From the NCBI GenBank assembly GCA_017625755.1, contig JAGAKG010000063.1, positions 1 to 64,000 of the forward strand: a stretch of 64,000 nt of DNA, written 5' to 3'. Origin of the DNA: Clostridia bacterium. Lineage in GTDB: Bacteria; Bacillota; Clostridia; Oscillospirales; CAG-272. Made by a program: the position numbers and the translations under genes. Below the pieces are notes generated by a model. The model saw nothing but the letters and a program-made list of their open reading frames with translations, had not been told where the DNA came from and ran no database searches. Shown here in pieces: positions 1 through 7,426 of the stretch (its first letter is position 1; each line of letters opens with the position of its first letter).

Positions 1-1
1 C

Positions 2-15
2 GAGTGGGAATAATA
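2..15. repeat. Putative attachment site, left copy
   Basis: GAGTGGGAATAATA, identical to 8610-8623 and differing in flanking bases on both sides. In both places it reads as the last codons of an open frame (Glu-Trp-Glu-stop), consistent with integration at a gene's 3' end. The left host gene lies outside the window. Confidence 0.65.
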
Positions 16-126
16 AACGAAAGTCGAAAAAGCCTTATATATCAAGGGTTTTCGGCACTCAAAGCGAGTTTTTGATACCGTTTTGATACCATTGGTATTA
101 TTCTCATAACAAATTCAATATAAGAG

Positions 127-171
127 ATAGCCTCTCTTGTTGAACCGCTTAAGTTCAGCAAGAGAGGCTAT
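127..171. terminator. Hairpin downstream of the DUF6076 gene
   Basis: A 13-bp perfect stem, ATAGCCTCTCTTG paired with CAAGAGAGGCTAT, with an inner TGAAC/GTTCA stem. It sits 12 bases beyond the stop of the leftward gene at 184. A T-run (TTTTTG) follows on the plus strand, so it may terminate transcription from both sides. Confidence 0.7.
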
Positions 172-183
172 TTTTGTATTCTT

Positions 184-1722
184 TTAGGCTTTAGTTGTTC
201 TGTTCGGGAAACAGCCTTCCATCCAAGCAACGTATTCCTCGACGGTGATTTTTCCGTCCGAACATTCATCGCGCTTGGCGAGAGCTTGGAACTTCCATTT
301 CTTGAAGTCCGCTTCTTTGATCTGACGAGAACGTACACGAGCTGCATAACGCTTATAGTATTTACTGTAAATCGGGAGTGCAGGATTTTCAGCCGCTTTC
401 GCCTTGTAGTTCTCTTGAGCTGCGAGATCTTGACAAGAACGTGTCTGACCTTCTGCAACTCGATCACAGTAGTTCGTATCGTAGTTACCCTTCATAATGA
501 AGTATTTACCGCAACGTTTGCATTTTCTGAATCGGATATCTTGCTCAAGCATCTTTGTGAACTCCAATTCAAGGATTTCGTGAAGAGCACGGAATTCATA
601 TTTGAAAATCATAAAGTGAGGCATACGCAGATTCAGTTCCAACGTTTTTGGATCCATATTGTATTTTTCGGCAAACTCCATATGCTTGTCCGTCATATTG
701 ATGCCATTGCCGATTCGTTTGAATATTTGAACCGCAGGCAAGCCGTAAGGCATAACGGTGCCGCTACCGCCTCCGGTGCTGAAGCTCACAGTTTCCTTTC
801 GTGAAAAGATGGCACCCCAATCGTTGACTCTCCTAAAAAGAAACCATCTTTCTGAAGGCGCCATATGCCCAAGGACTTCGGGATAGTAATTGTCATCAAA
901 ACAGAATTCAAGCATATCCAAGTACTCTTTTTGAAGCATACAGAGGTAGTCATAGTATGATTTTAAAGCTCGGAATTCCGATTGAGTGTCTTTAAACAAT
1001 GGAGGACAAATCGTTGTATAAAGAGAGGCGTAGCCAATATCCTTCATCAGCAAAACTGTGCTTTGATAACGCAAATAATCTTCTACGATGATCTGAGTTC
1101 GATTGTAGATCTTTTCCGGGGCTCTTTCTTGAGTGGCTGTTTCATTGCTCTTGTCGGGTTTCTTTTCGCCAATGGCTTGATTAAGAGCAGAAATGAACGC
1201 TCGGAACTCCAAGGCTTTTTTTGCAGGTGTATGAAAGTCTGCGTAAATAAAATCGAGAATACCTTCACCATATTTTATCTTGACTCGCGCACCACTCAAA
1301 ACGTTGTTGAGGGGGATGCGCTTGATGTCGGGATGATCCACATAAAAGTTATCTATCTCGTGATCAACCATTTCTCTTGAAAGGCAATATTTGCTTTCCA
1401 AAAGCTTGAGCATTTTCTCGTTGTATTCTAATTCTTCCAAACGCAGTTCTTCTCGTTCTTGGCGTTCTTCCTCGCTAATGATCTCTTCGTGAATCTCTCG
1501 ACGATTTTTTTCGTCGGCTGCATATTCGTCCATATCCTCTTTCATATACCAATCTTCGTTGGCAGGGTCAACAAACAAAGTAAATTCACGTTCCTCGGGA
1601 TTGAATCTCGCTTCGTTTATGAAATATGCATACGATACAGCACTATTACCATTTAACTTAGAATTCCGTTTTTCAATATCAGACATCTGATATTCGGAAA
1701 AGTCCAACTTCTTTTTAGCCAT
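184..1722 (-). CDS. DUF6076 family protein of mobile element
   Basis: A 512-residue soluble protein with no signal peptide or membrane segment. The N-terminal third is acidic and helix-rich. Near residues 405-440 is a zinc-ribbon-like set of cysteines: CKRC, then a single Cys followed by Asp-Arg, then a further Cys before Gln-Asp. This matches the family I know as DUF6076, whose members sit beside integrases in Firmicutes mobile elements; their function is unknown. The start at 1722 follows a GAGAGG ribosome site. Its promoter (TTGACA at 1814-1819, TATAAT at 1791-1796, minus strand) overlaps the xis-int promoter. It is transcribed away from xis-int, so its expression is probably exclusive of integrase expression. 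Zinc binding is inferred. Confidence 0.75.
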   Translation of the reverse strand: MAKKKLDFSEYQMSDIEKRNSKLNGNSAVSYAYFINEARFNPEEREFTLFVDPANEDWYMKEDMDEYAADEKNRREIHEEIISEEERQEREELRLEELEYNEKMLKLLESKYCLSREMVDHEIDNFYVDHPDIKRIPLNNVLSGARVKIKYGEGILDFIYADFHTPAKKALEFRAFISALNQAIGEKKPDKSNETATQERAPEKIYNRTQIIVEDYLRYQSTVLLMKDIGYASLYTTICPPLFKDTQSEFRALKSYYDYLCMLQKEYLDMLEFCFDDNYYPEVLGHMAPSERWFLFRRVNDWGAIFSRKETVSFSTGGGSGTVMPYGLPAVQIFKRIGNGINMTDKHMEFAEKYNMDPKTLELNLRMPHFMIFKYEFRALHEILELEFTKMLEQDIRFRKCKRCGKYFIMKGNYDTNYCDRVAEGQTRSCQDLAAQENYKAKAAENPALPIYSKYYKRYAARVRSRQIKEADFKKWKFQALAKRDECSDGKITVEEYVAWMEGCFPNRTTKA

Positions 1723-1790
1723 AACAACCTCTCAATTTTAGAAAATGCAAATCAAACTCATTTTAGACAATCAACATCACTCCAATAAAC

Positions 1791-1833
1791 ATTATACAAT
1801 TCTATTGCAATTTTGTCAAGAGGCTTGTATAAT
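1791..1833. promoter_or_regulatory. Overlapping divergent promoters (DUF6076 / xis-int)
   Basis: Plus strand: TTGCAA at 1805-1810, 17-base spacer, TATAAT at 1828-1833. Minus strand: TTGACA (complement of 1814-1819), 17-base spacer, TATAAT (complement of 1791-1796). Each -35 lies inside the other promoter's spacer, so two polymerases cannot bind together. Confidence 0.7.
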
Positions 1834-1897
1834 ATATTTGGACAATGTGAGATAGGCAAATCAAGATTATCCAAAAACCAAGAAAGGAGGCGGTTTT

Positions 1898-1966
1898 ATG
1901 AAATTGAAACTATCGGGGAAAGGAGGTACGTTGAATGGAGAGAAAGCTTATGGTCACCGCAGTTGA
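1898..1966 (+). CDS. 22-residue leader peptide ahead of xis
   Basis: A short frame starting with ATG 7 bases after a strong AAAGGAGG site. It encodes a basic peptide beginning MKLKLSGKGG. Its codons 8-10 form the AAAGGAGG ribosome site of the excisionase, whose start (1935) lies inside this frame. Translation of the leader therefore passes over the downstream start region, which suggests coupling. No family is recognised, and it is too short to exclude chance. Confidence 0.45.
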   Translation: MKLKLSGKGGTLNGEKAYGHRS

Positions 1967-2132
1967 GATCGTTTCTGATCTCGGAGTTTCCCGCGCTTAC
2001 GCATATAACCTGATCAAGCGTCTGAATGCAGAACTTGAGGCAAAGGGTTATATCACGATTTCCGGCAAGGTTAGCCGCAAGTATTATGAAGAAAAAATCT
2101 ACGGTATGCAGACAGAAATGAAAGGAGCGTAA
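1935..2132 (+). CDS. Small HTH excisionase-type DNA-binding protein
   Basis: A 65-residue protein with a helix-turn-helix at about residues 7-35 (Thr-Ala...Leu-Gly-Val-Ser-Arg-Ala-Tyr-Ala) and a basic C-terminal part. The size, its place directly before the integrase (stop at 2132, integrase ATG at 2135) and the overlapping leader match excisionases/recombination directionality factors of Clostridia elements. The ATG is preceded by AAAGGAGG inside the leader ORF. A role in excision is inferred from context; it could also be only a regulator of int. Confidence 0.7.
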   Translation: MERKLMVTAVEIVSDLGVSRAYAYNLIKRLNAELEAKGYITISGKVSRKYYEEKIYGMQTEMKGA

Positions 2133-2134
2133 TA

Positions 2135-2941
2135 ATGCCAGCTTACAAAGAAAAAGATGCCAAGACTTGGTACGTGTCCGTTCGCTACGAGGATTGGACG
2201 GGCAAGAAAACACGAAAGGTCAAGCGAGGTTTTGCAACCAAGCGCGAGGCTATTGAGTGGGAGAGAAAATTTCTGCTCAAGGAATATGCAAGCCTTGATA
2301 TGACATTTGATTCCTTCTTAGAGCTTTACAAGGAAGATCTGAAGGACAGACTCAAGCTCAGCACTTGGATTATGAAAACAAGCGTGATCGACCAAAAGAT
2401 CCTCCCCTATTTTAAAAACAAGCGTATGTGCGATATCAAGACGTCGGATGTGATTGCTTGGCAGAAGGAGATCATGGCATATAGGGATGAGGACGGCAAC
2501 GCCTACACCCCCACCTACTTGAAAACGATCCACAATCAGCTCAGCGCGATATTCAATCACGCCGTTCGCTACTACGAGCTTGCAAGCAACCCTGCGGCAA
2601 AGGCAGGAAATATGGGCAAGGAAAAGACGAGAGAAATGCTCTTTTGGACAAAGGAAGAGTACACGAGCTTTGTCGAGGAGATTATGGACAAGCCTATTTC
2701 TTTCTACGCTTTCGAAATGCTTTATTGGTGCGGACTCCGTATGGGTGAGCTTCTCGCTCTGACACCGAGCGATTTTGATCTGAAGGAAGGTATCGTCCAT
2801 ATTACAAAATCCTATCAGAGAATTCACGGCCAGGACGTTATCACGGATCCCAAGACCGAGAAAAGCGTTCGCAATATCAAGATGCCCGATTTTCTTGTGG
2901 ATGAGATTAAGGACTACCTTAACGCTTTGTATAGGTCATAA
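2135..2941 (+). pseudogene. int: Tyrosine integrase, C-terminally truncated
   Basis: A 268-residue frame of the Tn916/phage integrase type. It has an N-terminal AP2-like arm-binding domain (about 1-50), a SAM-like core-binding domain (about 55-150) and the start of the catalytic domain, including the first catalytic Arg in CGLRMGELLAL (about residue 200). Family members run about 370-400 residues. The frame stops after the segment equivalent to the catalytic Lys region, so the HxxR, His/Trp and nucleophilic Tyr motifs are missing and no continuation is seen downstream in any frame. The protein should be unable to recombine DNA. The break marks the left edge of the inner insertion. Confidence 0.85.
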
Positions 2942-3236
2942 GTAAATCCATACTCTTGTTCTCCTTTCTTTCGTGATAGCGTTTTCTTATACACCATAAG
3001 AAAAAATTGACATACCCCTATAAAAGTGCGAAAAATACGCCCTTTCGGTATGTGTCTAAATCGAAGTGCCGAAAAATGCGTACTTTCTATATACACTATT
3101 AAGCGTTGCTTACAGCACCCTTGAAATTACGCCAATCTCCGTATTTTCATAGTGCGCCTAAATCAAAAATTGAAGTGTGCAACGCATTTTCGGCGTGGTA
3201 TAATGGAGTAAAGAAAAACAGAAAAGGGCGCATATT
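2942..3236. other. Junction region without a clear gene
   Basis: About 295 AT-rich bases between the truncated integrase and the DUF6809 gene. They contain two imperfect copies of a motif around GTGC(C)GAAAAATGCG (near 3028 and 3068) and a TATAAT-like -10 just before 3237. No protein-coding frame with a ribosome site is seen. This is the likely left junction of the inner element. Confidence 0.5.
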
Positions 3237-3524
3237 ATGAGAGGAATACTTGAAGAATTATGGTACGGCAATGTACACCCACAAGAACAATGCACGGACG
3301 GCAACAAGCGGATTAAACACTTGCTTGATCTTATGGGGCGTAATCGTGATGAACTCACCGCCACAATGACCGACAAGCAAAAGGAAATACTTGAAAAATA
3401 CGAGGATTGCCTAAATGAAATGAACGGCGTTATAGAGTGTGAAATATTTGCTCACGCCTTTCGGCTCGGAGGTAAGATTATGCTTGAAACGGTTGGTACA
3501 GATACAGAGGAATATCTAATATAA
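3237..3524 (+). CDS. DUF6809 family small protein
   Basis: A 95-residue acidic, helical protein. The opening pattern (LEELWYGNVHP) and the ending in which a Phe-X-X-Gly-X-X-hydrophobic helix closes the protein match the family I know as DUF6809, common on Firmicutes mobile elements and of unknown function. It starts at an ATG behind AAAGGGCGC and is followed by an intrinsic terminator, so it is a monocistronic unit. No catalytic motif is visible. Confidence 0.7.
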   Translation: MRGILEELWYGNVHPQEQCTDGNKRIKHLLDLMGRNRDELTATMTDKQKEILEKYEDCLNEMNGVIECEIFAHAFRLGGKIMLETVGTDTEEYLI

Positions 3525-3535
3525 GCAAAAAAATA

Positions 3536-3560
3536 ACGGACGAAATCAATCGTCCGTTTT
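3536..3560 (+). terminator. Intrinsic terminator after the DUF6809 gene
   Basis: Stem ACGGACGA/TCGTCCGT with a six-base loop, followed by TTTT. Confidence 0.75.
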
Positions 3561-3583
3561 GCTATATAGATATGTGTTTTTAG

Positions 3584-3608
3584 GAGCGGCGCAAGCCGCT
3601 CTTTTTTT
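3584..3608 (+). terminator. Second intrinsic terminator
   Basis: Stem GAGCGGC/GCCGCTC with a GCAA tetraloop followed by seven T. It lies 24 bases after the previous terminator, in the gap before the convergent ribbon-helix-helix gene. Confidence 0.8.
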
Positions 3609-3672
3609 ATGCCGTTTCGTTTTGAATGTTAATTTTCAAAAATGCCGGTGTGAGAAAGATCAAACAACTTGC

Positions 3673-3912
3673 TTATTTTTTATCGTCCGTCCGGCGTGAA
3701 ATATGGGAAATACCCCCGCCTTGCTCTATGCGTTCAAGCTCGGTATCAATCAATCTGTTAATAAATGCGTTCACGCTTTCGCCGTTCGCCTGCGCCGCCG
3801 TCTGTATGCTTTCCTTTTTTCCTTTGGGGACGGTCAAGTTAATACGGTCATACGCTTGCTTGTTGTATTCGTTATTGTATTTGATTGCGGTTGATCTGTC
3901 TTTATAAGCCAT
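3673..3912 (-). CDS. Ribbon-helix-helix (Arc-like) autorepressor
   Basis: A 79-residue protein with a basic N-terminus, a beta-strand RINLTVP (about 23-29) and two helices, with the Asn-Ala-Phe-Ile-Asn segment of the ribbon-helix-helix fold near residue 48. It is divergent from the 91-residue gene at 4103. The 190-bp gap carries three CATTG-N2-CAATG dyads; one overlaps this gene's own -35 and one lies in the spacer of the opposite promoter. I infer a dimeric repressor controlling itself and the rightward operon. It starts at an ATG after GGGGGTG. An antitoxin role is possible but no toxin partner is adjacent. Confidence 0.7.
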   Translation of the reverse strand: MAYKDRSTAIKYNNEYNKQAYDRINLTVPKGKKESIQTAAQANGESVNAFINRLIDTELERIEQGGGISHISRRTDDKK

Positions 3913-3938
3913 AATAGCACCCCCTAATTATATACATC

Positions 3939-4049
3939 ATTATAGCACACTTTGGAACATTGTGCAATGTACAAAATAAACAAATCGTCAAAAAGAGCAT
4001 TGTGCAATGTGCCAATTGACGACCATTGCGCAATGTGCTATACTATAAT
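3939..4049. promoter_or_regulatory. Divergent promoters with three operator dyads
   Basis: Dyads of form CATTG-N2-CAATG lie at 3958-3969, 3998-4009 and 4024-4035; the last is a perfect palindrome. Minus-strand promoter: TTGCAC (complement 3962-3967), 17 bases, TATAAT (complement 3939-3944), with dyad 1 over the -35. Plus-strand promoter: TTGACG 4016-4021, 17 bases, TATACT 4039-4044, with dyad 3 in the spacer. Confidence 0.75.
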
Positions 4050-4102
4050 CACGGCAAGGGCAAACGCCCACGCCGAATATATTAACAAAGGGGACAATAA
4101 CA

Positions 4103-4378
4103 ATGTCAACACACGAAATGGAAAGCAAGATCGCAAAGTTGCAAGAGTGGGAAACACTTGCAGAAGAAGCCAGAGCAGAAGCCGAAGCATTAAGGGACGA
4201 AATCAAAGCCGAAATGCTTGCAAGGGACACGGAAGAATTAGAAGCAGGGCGTTTTATTTGCCGTTGGACTTCTGTGTTAAGTAACAGATTTGATACTACA
4301 TCATTTAAGAAAGAACACGCCGATATGTACAAGCAGTACATCAAACAGACGGCAAGCCGCCGCTTTAGTATTGCATAA
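4103..4378 (+). CDS. Small phage-like coiled-coil protein
   Basis: A 91-residue protein. The first 50 residues form a highly charged Glu/Ala-rich coiled coil. The C-terminal part (FDTTSFKKEHADMYKQY, then a tail ending SRRFSIA) resembles small proteins found beside YqaJ-type recombination genes in Firmicutes phages and elements. Function unknown. It is the first gene of the unit controlled by the CATTG-N2-CAATG operators, and an attenuator-like hairpin separates it from the SprT-like gene. Confidence 0.6.
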   Translation: MSTHEMESKIAKLQEWETLAEEARAEAEALRDEIKAEMLARDTEELEAGRFICRWTSVLSNRFDTTSFKKEHADMYKQYIKQTASRRFSIA

Positions 4379-4443
4379 AGAAAGTGCCTTGTATAAACCG
4401 CCGACCAAAGCAATCATACAAGACACTTGACCCACAACCGCAG

Positions 4444-4479
4444 GGGAGCGGGACAATAATATTATACACGCCCGCTCCC
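4444..4479 (+). terminator. Hairpin between 91-aa gene and SprT-like gene
   Basis: Stem GGGAGCGGG/CCCGCTCCC with an 18-base AT-rich loop, followed by TTAAAA. The weak T-tract suggests a leaky terminator or RNA-processing site. Confidence 0.5.
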
Positions 4480-4520
4480 TTAAAATCAATATCAATATAA
4501 TTGAAAGGGAGTAAATAACT

Positions 4521-5171
4521 ATGAAACAAGTAACCAATATGTCAAGACTTGTCAACCAATTAGAGAAAATGTTTAGGGCATTAAACGCCGATATGTTCAA
4601 CAATGCACTTGACACGCCCGTTATAACTGTAACGCCGTCAAGCCGATCATACGCACACTATACGCCGTGGGATGCTTGGAGTGCCGGAGATACACAAAAG
4701 CGTGAAATCAATATAGCAAGCGGAACACTAAACAGACCGCTTGAAGCTATCACCGCTTCATTGCTTCACGAAATGGTACATATGTACAATGATACCATAC
4801 TGAACATTCAAGACACATCAAGGAACGGAACATATCACAACAAAGCATTTGCAACCGCTTGTAGAGATCACGGGTTGATATGCACCAAAACAGAAAAATA
4901 CGGGTGGTCGCATACAGAGCCGGACGATACCCTGCTTGAATGGCTGTTAAACCATAACGAGCTACGGGAAATAGAAATGTGCCGAAATGATATAGGATAT
5001 ATGTCTGTTGGTGTTGGCGCACATTCCGCAAGCGGTGGTATTCAAATCACCACAACCGCAAAAGGCAATAGCCGCCGTTATATCTGCCCTTGCTGTCATA
5101 CGATAGTTAGAGCAACGCGCACAGTAAACATTGTATGCGGTGATTGCGCCGTGAAAATGATAGAGGGGTGA
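4521..5171 (+). CDS. SprT-like zinc metalloprotein
   Basis: A 216-residue soluble protein. It carries HEMVH (residues 83-87), the HExxH zinc site of the SprT/Spartan fold, a further His-containing helix near residues 105-118, and a C-terminal zinc ribbon formed by CPCC (189-192) and CGDC (206-209). Spartan relatives are DNA-dependent proteases; bacterial SprT-like proteins on mobile elements are uncharacterised. It lies second in the operator-controlled unit and overlaps or abuts a tiny membrane ORF. A role in handling protein-DNA adducts such as relaxase or recombinase complexes is only a guess. Confidence 0.75.
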   Translation: MKQVTNMSRLVNQLEKMFRALNADMFNNALDTPVITVTPSSRSYAHYTPWDAWSAGDTQKREINIASGTLNRPLEAITASLLHEMVHMYNDTILNIQDTSRNGTYHNKAFATACRDHGLICTKTEKYGWSHTEPDDTLLEWLLNHNELREIEMCRNDIGYMSVGVGAHSASGGIQITTTAKGNSRRYICPCCHTIVRATRTVNIVCGDCAVKMIEG

Positions 5172-5177
5172 TGTGCA

Positions 5178-5294
5178 ATGCTGAACGATACAGAAACTTG
5201 CATTGTGATTTTCTTACTTTTGATATTGTCCGCAGTTTTGCCGATAGTTGCAGGGGTGATATTCTTTATTCTTGCATACAAGCGGATTATATAA
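5178..5294 (+). CDS. 38-residue single-span membrane peptide
   Basis: A short frame starting 6 bases after the SprT-like stop. It encodes one hydrophobic segment (about residues 8-33) ending in a Lys-Arg tail, typical of small membrane peptides on elements. An alternative overlapping frame starts at the ATG sharing the SprT stop (5171) and encodes a Cys-rich 49-residue peptide. I prefer the hydrophobic frame because of its coherent membrane segment. Confidence 0.4.
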   Translation: MLNDTETCIVIFLLLILSAVLPIVAGVIFFILAYKRII

Positions 5295-5302
5295 AAGTCA
5301 AC

Positions 5303-5333
5303 GAGGGGCGGCAGGGTTAGTCCCTGCCCCTCT
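5303..5333 (+). terminator. Terminator closing the SprT-like unit
   Basis: GAGGGG(CGG)CAGGG pairs with CCCTGCCCCTC across a five-base loop: an 11-bp stem with a three-base bulge. No long T-tract follows. Confidence 0.5.
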
Positions 5334-5339
5334 CACACA

Positions 5340-5420
5340 GTACCAAAACTGACCTATTTCACGATTGTACCAAAAGCGCAGACGGCGCAAGGCGTTTTTG
5401 CCTTATCACAGCGTACCAAA
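5340..5420. repeat. Three GTACCAAA motifs before the recombinase
   Basis: GTACCAAA occurs at 5340-5347, 5367-5374 and 5413-5420. A CGTACC pair also occurs at the right end of the outer element near 8492-8510. The motifs may be recombinase or integrase binding sites, or mark an older element end. Confidence 0.4.
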
Positions 5421-5462
5421 TCAGACGGTCGTTAAATTTGAACACAGAAAGGAATATAACCA

Positions 5463-6152
5463 ATGACAATATACGGATATGCACGAATTTCCACGCCTAA
5501 ACAAAGCATTGACAGACAGATACGAAATATAAAAACGGCGTACCCTAAAGCGATCATTTTACAAGACGAGTTTACGGGTACGAAACTATCCCGCCCTAAT
5601 TTTGATAAATTGCTAAAAATCGTAGTTGAGGGGGATATGATAGTTTTTGACTCTGTGTCAAGAATGTCCCGTAACGCCGCTGACGGCTTTGCGGTATATC
5701 AAGAGCTTTACAATAGGGGCGTAGAGCTTGTTTTCCTTAAAGAGCCGCAAATCAATACACAGACCTATAAAAAGGCGGTAGCAAGCTCTGTGAAGCTCAC
5801 GGGGACGGCTGTGGATTATATTTTAGAGGGTATCAATAAATATCTAATGGAATTAGCCAAAGAGCAAATAAGGATAGCATTTGAGCAAGCGGAAAAAGAG
5901 GTAACAGACCTACACCAACGCACCAAAGAGGGCATTATAACCGCTCGGCTGAACGGAAAGCAGATAGGACAACAAAAGGGCGCAAAGCTCACCACCAAAA
6001 AGAGCATAGCGGCAAAAGAGATTATCCGCATACATTTAATTGATTTTGGCGGATCTCTAAACAACGCCGAATGTCAACGCCTTGCCGGAATATCCCGAAA
6101 CAGTTTTTATAAGTACAAGCAAGAGCTTGTTTTGGAGCAAGGGCAGTTTTGA
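5463..6152 (+). CDS. Serine recombinase (resolvase/invertase type)
   Basis: A 229-residue protein with the resolvase catalytic domain: Ser10 in YARIST, the conserved Arg residues in the DSVSRMSRN segment near residue 65-72, the long dimerisation helix (about 100-145) and a C-terminal helix-turn-helix (about 180-220). Size and order match small resolvases/invertases rather than large serine integrases. It starts at an ATG behind AGAAAGGA. It likely resolves or inverts DNA within the inner element; the GTACCAAA motifs just upstream are candidate crossover or accessory sites. Confidence 0.85.
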   Translation: MTIYGYARISTPKQSIDRQIRNIKTAYPKAIILQDEFTGTKLSRPNFDKLLKIVVEGDMIVFDSVSRMSRNAADGFAVYQELYNRGVELVFLKEPQINTQTYKKAVASSVKLTGTAVDYILEGINKYLMELAKEQIRIAFEQAEKEVTDLHQRTKEGIITARLNGKQIGQQKGAKLTTKKSIAAKEIIRIHLIDFGGSLNNAECQRLAGISRNSFYKYKQELVLEQGQF

Positions 6153-6173
6153 ATATTATTATTCAACAAAGCA

Positions 6174-6201
6174 AATAGACCGCCATTGCTGACGGTCTAT
6201 T
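6174..6201 (+). terminator. Terminator after the recombinase gene
   Basis: Stem AATAGACCG/CGGTCTATT with a ten-base loop, between convergent genes. It may serve both strands. Confidence 0.6.
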
Positions 6202-6237
6202 GCTATTATGTATTTGATTGTATGCTTGAAAAGTCGG

Positions 6238-6927
6238 TTAATATCCTGCGCCCTCGATCATTTCTGCCCCTGCCATATGGCGTGCAAGTTTGATTAAGTC
6301 CCTGCCATCAACATTGCTATCCTTGTTTACATCTGCTCCGTATGTGTTGATCTCCGTTTCCAAATAAACCAAATAACGAGCAAGCTTAACAACATCAGCA
6401 CTATCAACAGAAAGATCGTTATTGACATCGGCGAGAAGATAGCGAAATATTGTGATTTCCCCCGCCTCCACTTGCAGGGGAATACGGGAGCCGTTTTCAT
6501 CGCAAATATCGTTTTCGTTAAAAAGGAGCGTAACGGGATATTTGCCCTCTCTTGCTCCCTCTTTAACAACAAAGGTTAAAGTGAAAACGGGTTCTTGTCC
6601 GACAGCCATATTTTGAGGGTGATACCAAATAAATTTAGGGTTGGTGGGATTTTCGTTGTATATAAAGCTACCGCCCGATATGCCACACTCAACATTAACC
6701 AACTCTAAAGCGGTAAAATCAAAATCGGGAGTAAAGGTCAAGCAAGCAAATTCTTCCTCAGAATTGATATAAAAGGGGATTTCAACCGTTTCTCCGGCTT
6801 TTGCTCTTGCGTTGTAGGCATAAACATAAACATCACCTTCCGCAGCAGAAGCGGACACGGAGCAAACGCTGACAAGCGTTGTCATAAGGCATACAGCCAT
6901 TAAGAGTGATAATATTCTTTTTTTCAT
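6238..6927 (-). CDS. Secreted cohesin-dockerin protein
   Basis: The chosen ATG at 6927 lies 7 bases after a GAGGT site; an in-frame ATG at 6942 lacks one. The 229-residue protein has a signal peptide (basic MKKR, hydrophobic stretch, Ala-Ser-Ala cleavage region), a cohesin-like beta-sandwich (about 35-155) and a C-terminal type I dockerin with two Ca2+-binding loops (DVNNDLSVDSADVVKLARY and DVNKDSNVDGRDLIKLARH). Cohesins and dockerins are the paired modules of cellulosome-like assemblies, so one protein carrying both could bridge scaffolds. It follows the XRE gene with an overlap-scale gap and is probably cotranscribed with it. Finding it on a mobile element is unusual. Confidence 0.8.
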   Translation of the reverse strand: MKKRILSLLMAVCLMTTLVSVCSVSASAAEGDVYVYAYNARAKAGETVEIPFYINSEEEFACLTFTPDFDFTALELVNVECGISGGSFIYNENPTNPKFIWYHPQNMAVGQEPVFTLTFVVKEGAREGKYPVTLLFNENDICDENGSRIPLQVEAGEITIFRYLLADVNNDLSVDSADVVKLARYLVYLETEINTYGADVNKDSNVDGRDLIKLARHMAGAEMIEGAGY

Positions 6928-6938
6928 AGATATGTACC

Positions 6939-7235
6939 TCATTTCTTTTTGTTTTCCATAAATACATTAACCATTTCGCATACTGCGGCGGCTTCCCGCT
7001 CCGATAGACCCGATATATCCAAATACCGTTTACTATCAATACATAATAGATAGTCGGTTGTAACGCCGTATAACAGCGCAAGGCGTATCAGTATATCATA
7101 AGACGGTTGCCGTATATCCGTTTCGTATGCACTTATAACGGCACGGGTAACACCCACATATTGAGCAACTTGCGCTTGTGTTAGATTTTTATTTATGCGC
7201 AATTCTTTCAAGCGCACAGACAAGCATACAATCAT
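6939..7235 (-). CDS. XRE-family transcriptional regulator
   Basis: A 98-residue protein. The start at 7235 is placed 6 bases after GAGGTG; the longer upstream frame lacks a ribosome site. A Cro/CI-type helix-turn-helix spans about residues 9-62 (Leu-Thr-Gln-Ala-Gln-Val-Ala...Ala-Val-Ile-Ser-Ala-Tyr-Glu), followed by a short helical tail containing LSEREAAAV. It lies directly upstream of the cohesin-dockerin gene on the same strand and divergent from the lipoprotein gene, so it may control either. Confidence 0.8.
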   Translation of the reverse strand: MIVCLSVRLKELRINKNLTQAQVAQYVGVTRAVISAYETDIRQPSYDILIRLALLYGVTTDYLLCIDSKRYLDISGLSEREAAAVCEMVNVFMENKKK

Positions 7236-7363
7236 AAACATCACCTCTTTATATAATTTTACCAAGAGTGATGTTTCCCATAGAAACATTGGTGATTTAT
7301 TTCGTTGCTTTTCGTGAAAAAACGAAAAAAGTTGCTGATTGTAGGTATAATTGTTTCTGTCAG

Positions 7364-7392
7364 TTGCTTTATTCACAATTTTATGTTATAAT
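7364..7392 (+). promoter_or_regulatory. Promoter of the lipoprotein gene
   Basis: TTGCTT 7364-7369, 17-base spacer, TATAAT 7387-7392. Confidence 0.65.
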
Positions 7393-7426
7393 TACTTAAA
7401 ATAAATCGTCAGTAGGAGCGGCACAA

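Noticed and set aside
5171-5320. 49-residue Cys-rich frame overlapping the SprT-like stop
   Set aside because: The overlapping 38-residue frame has a coherent membrane helix; the Cys-rich frame matches nothing and runs into the terminator stem.
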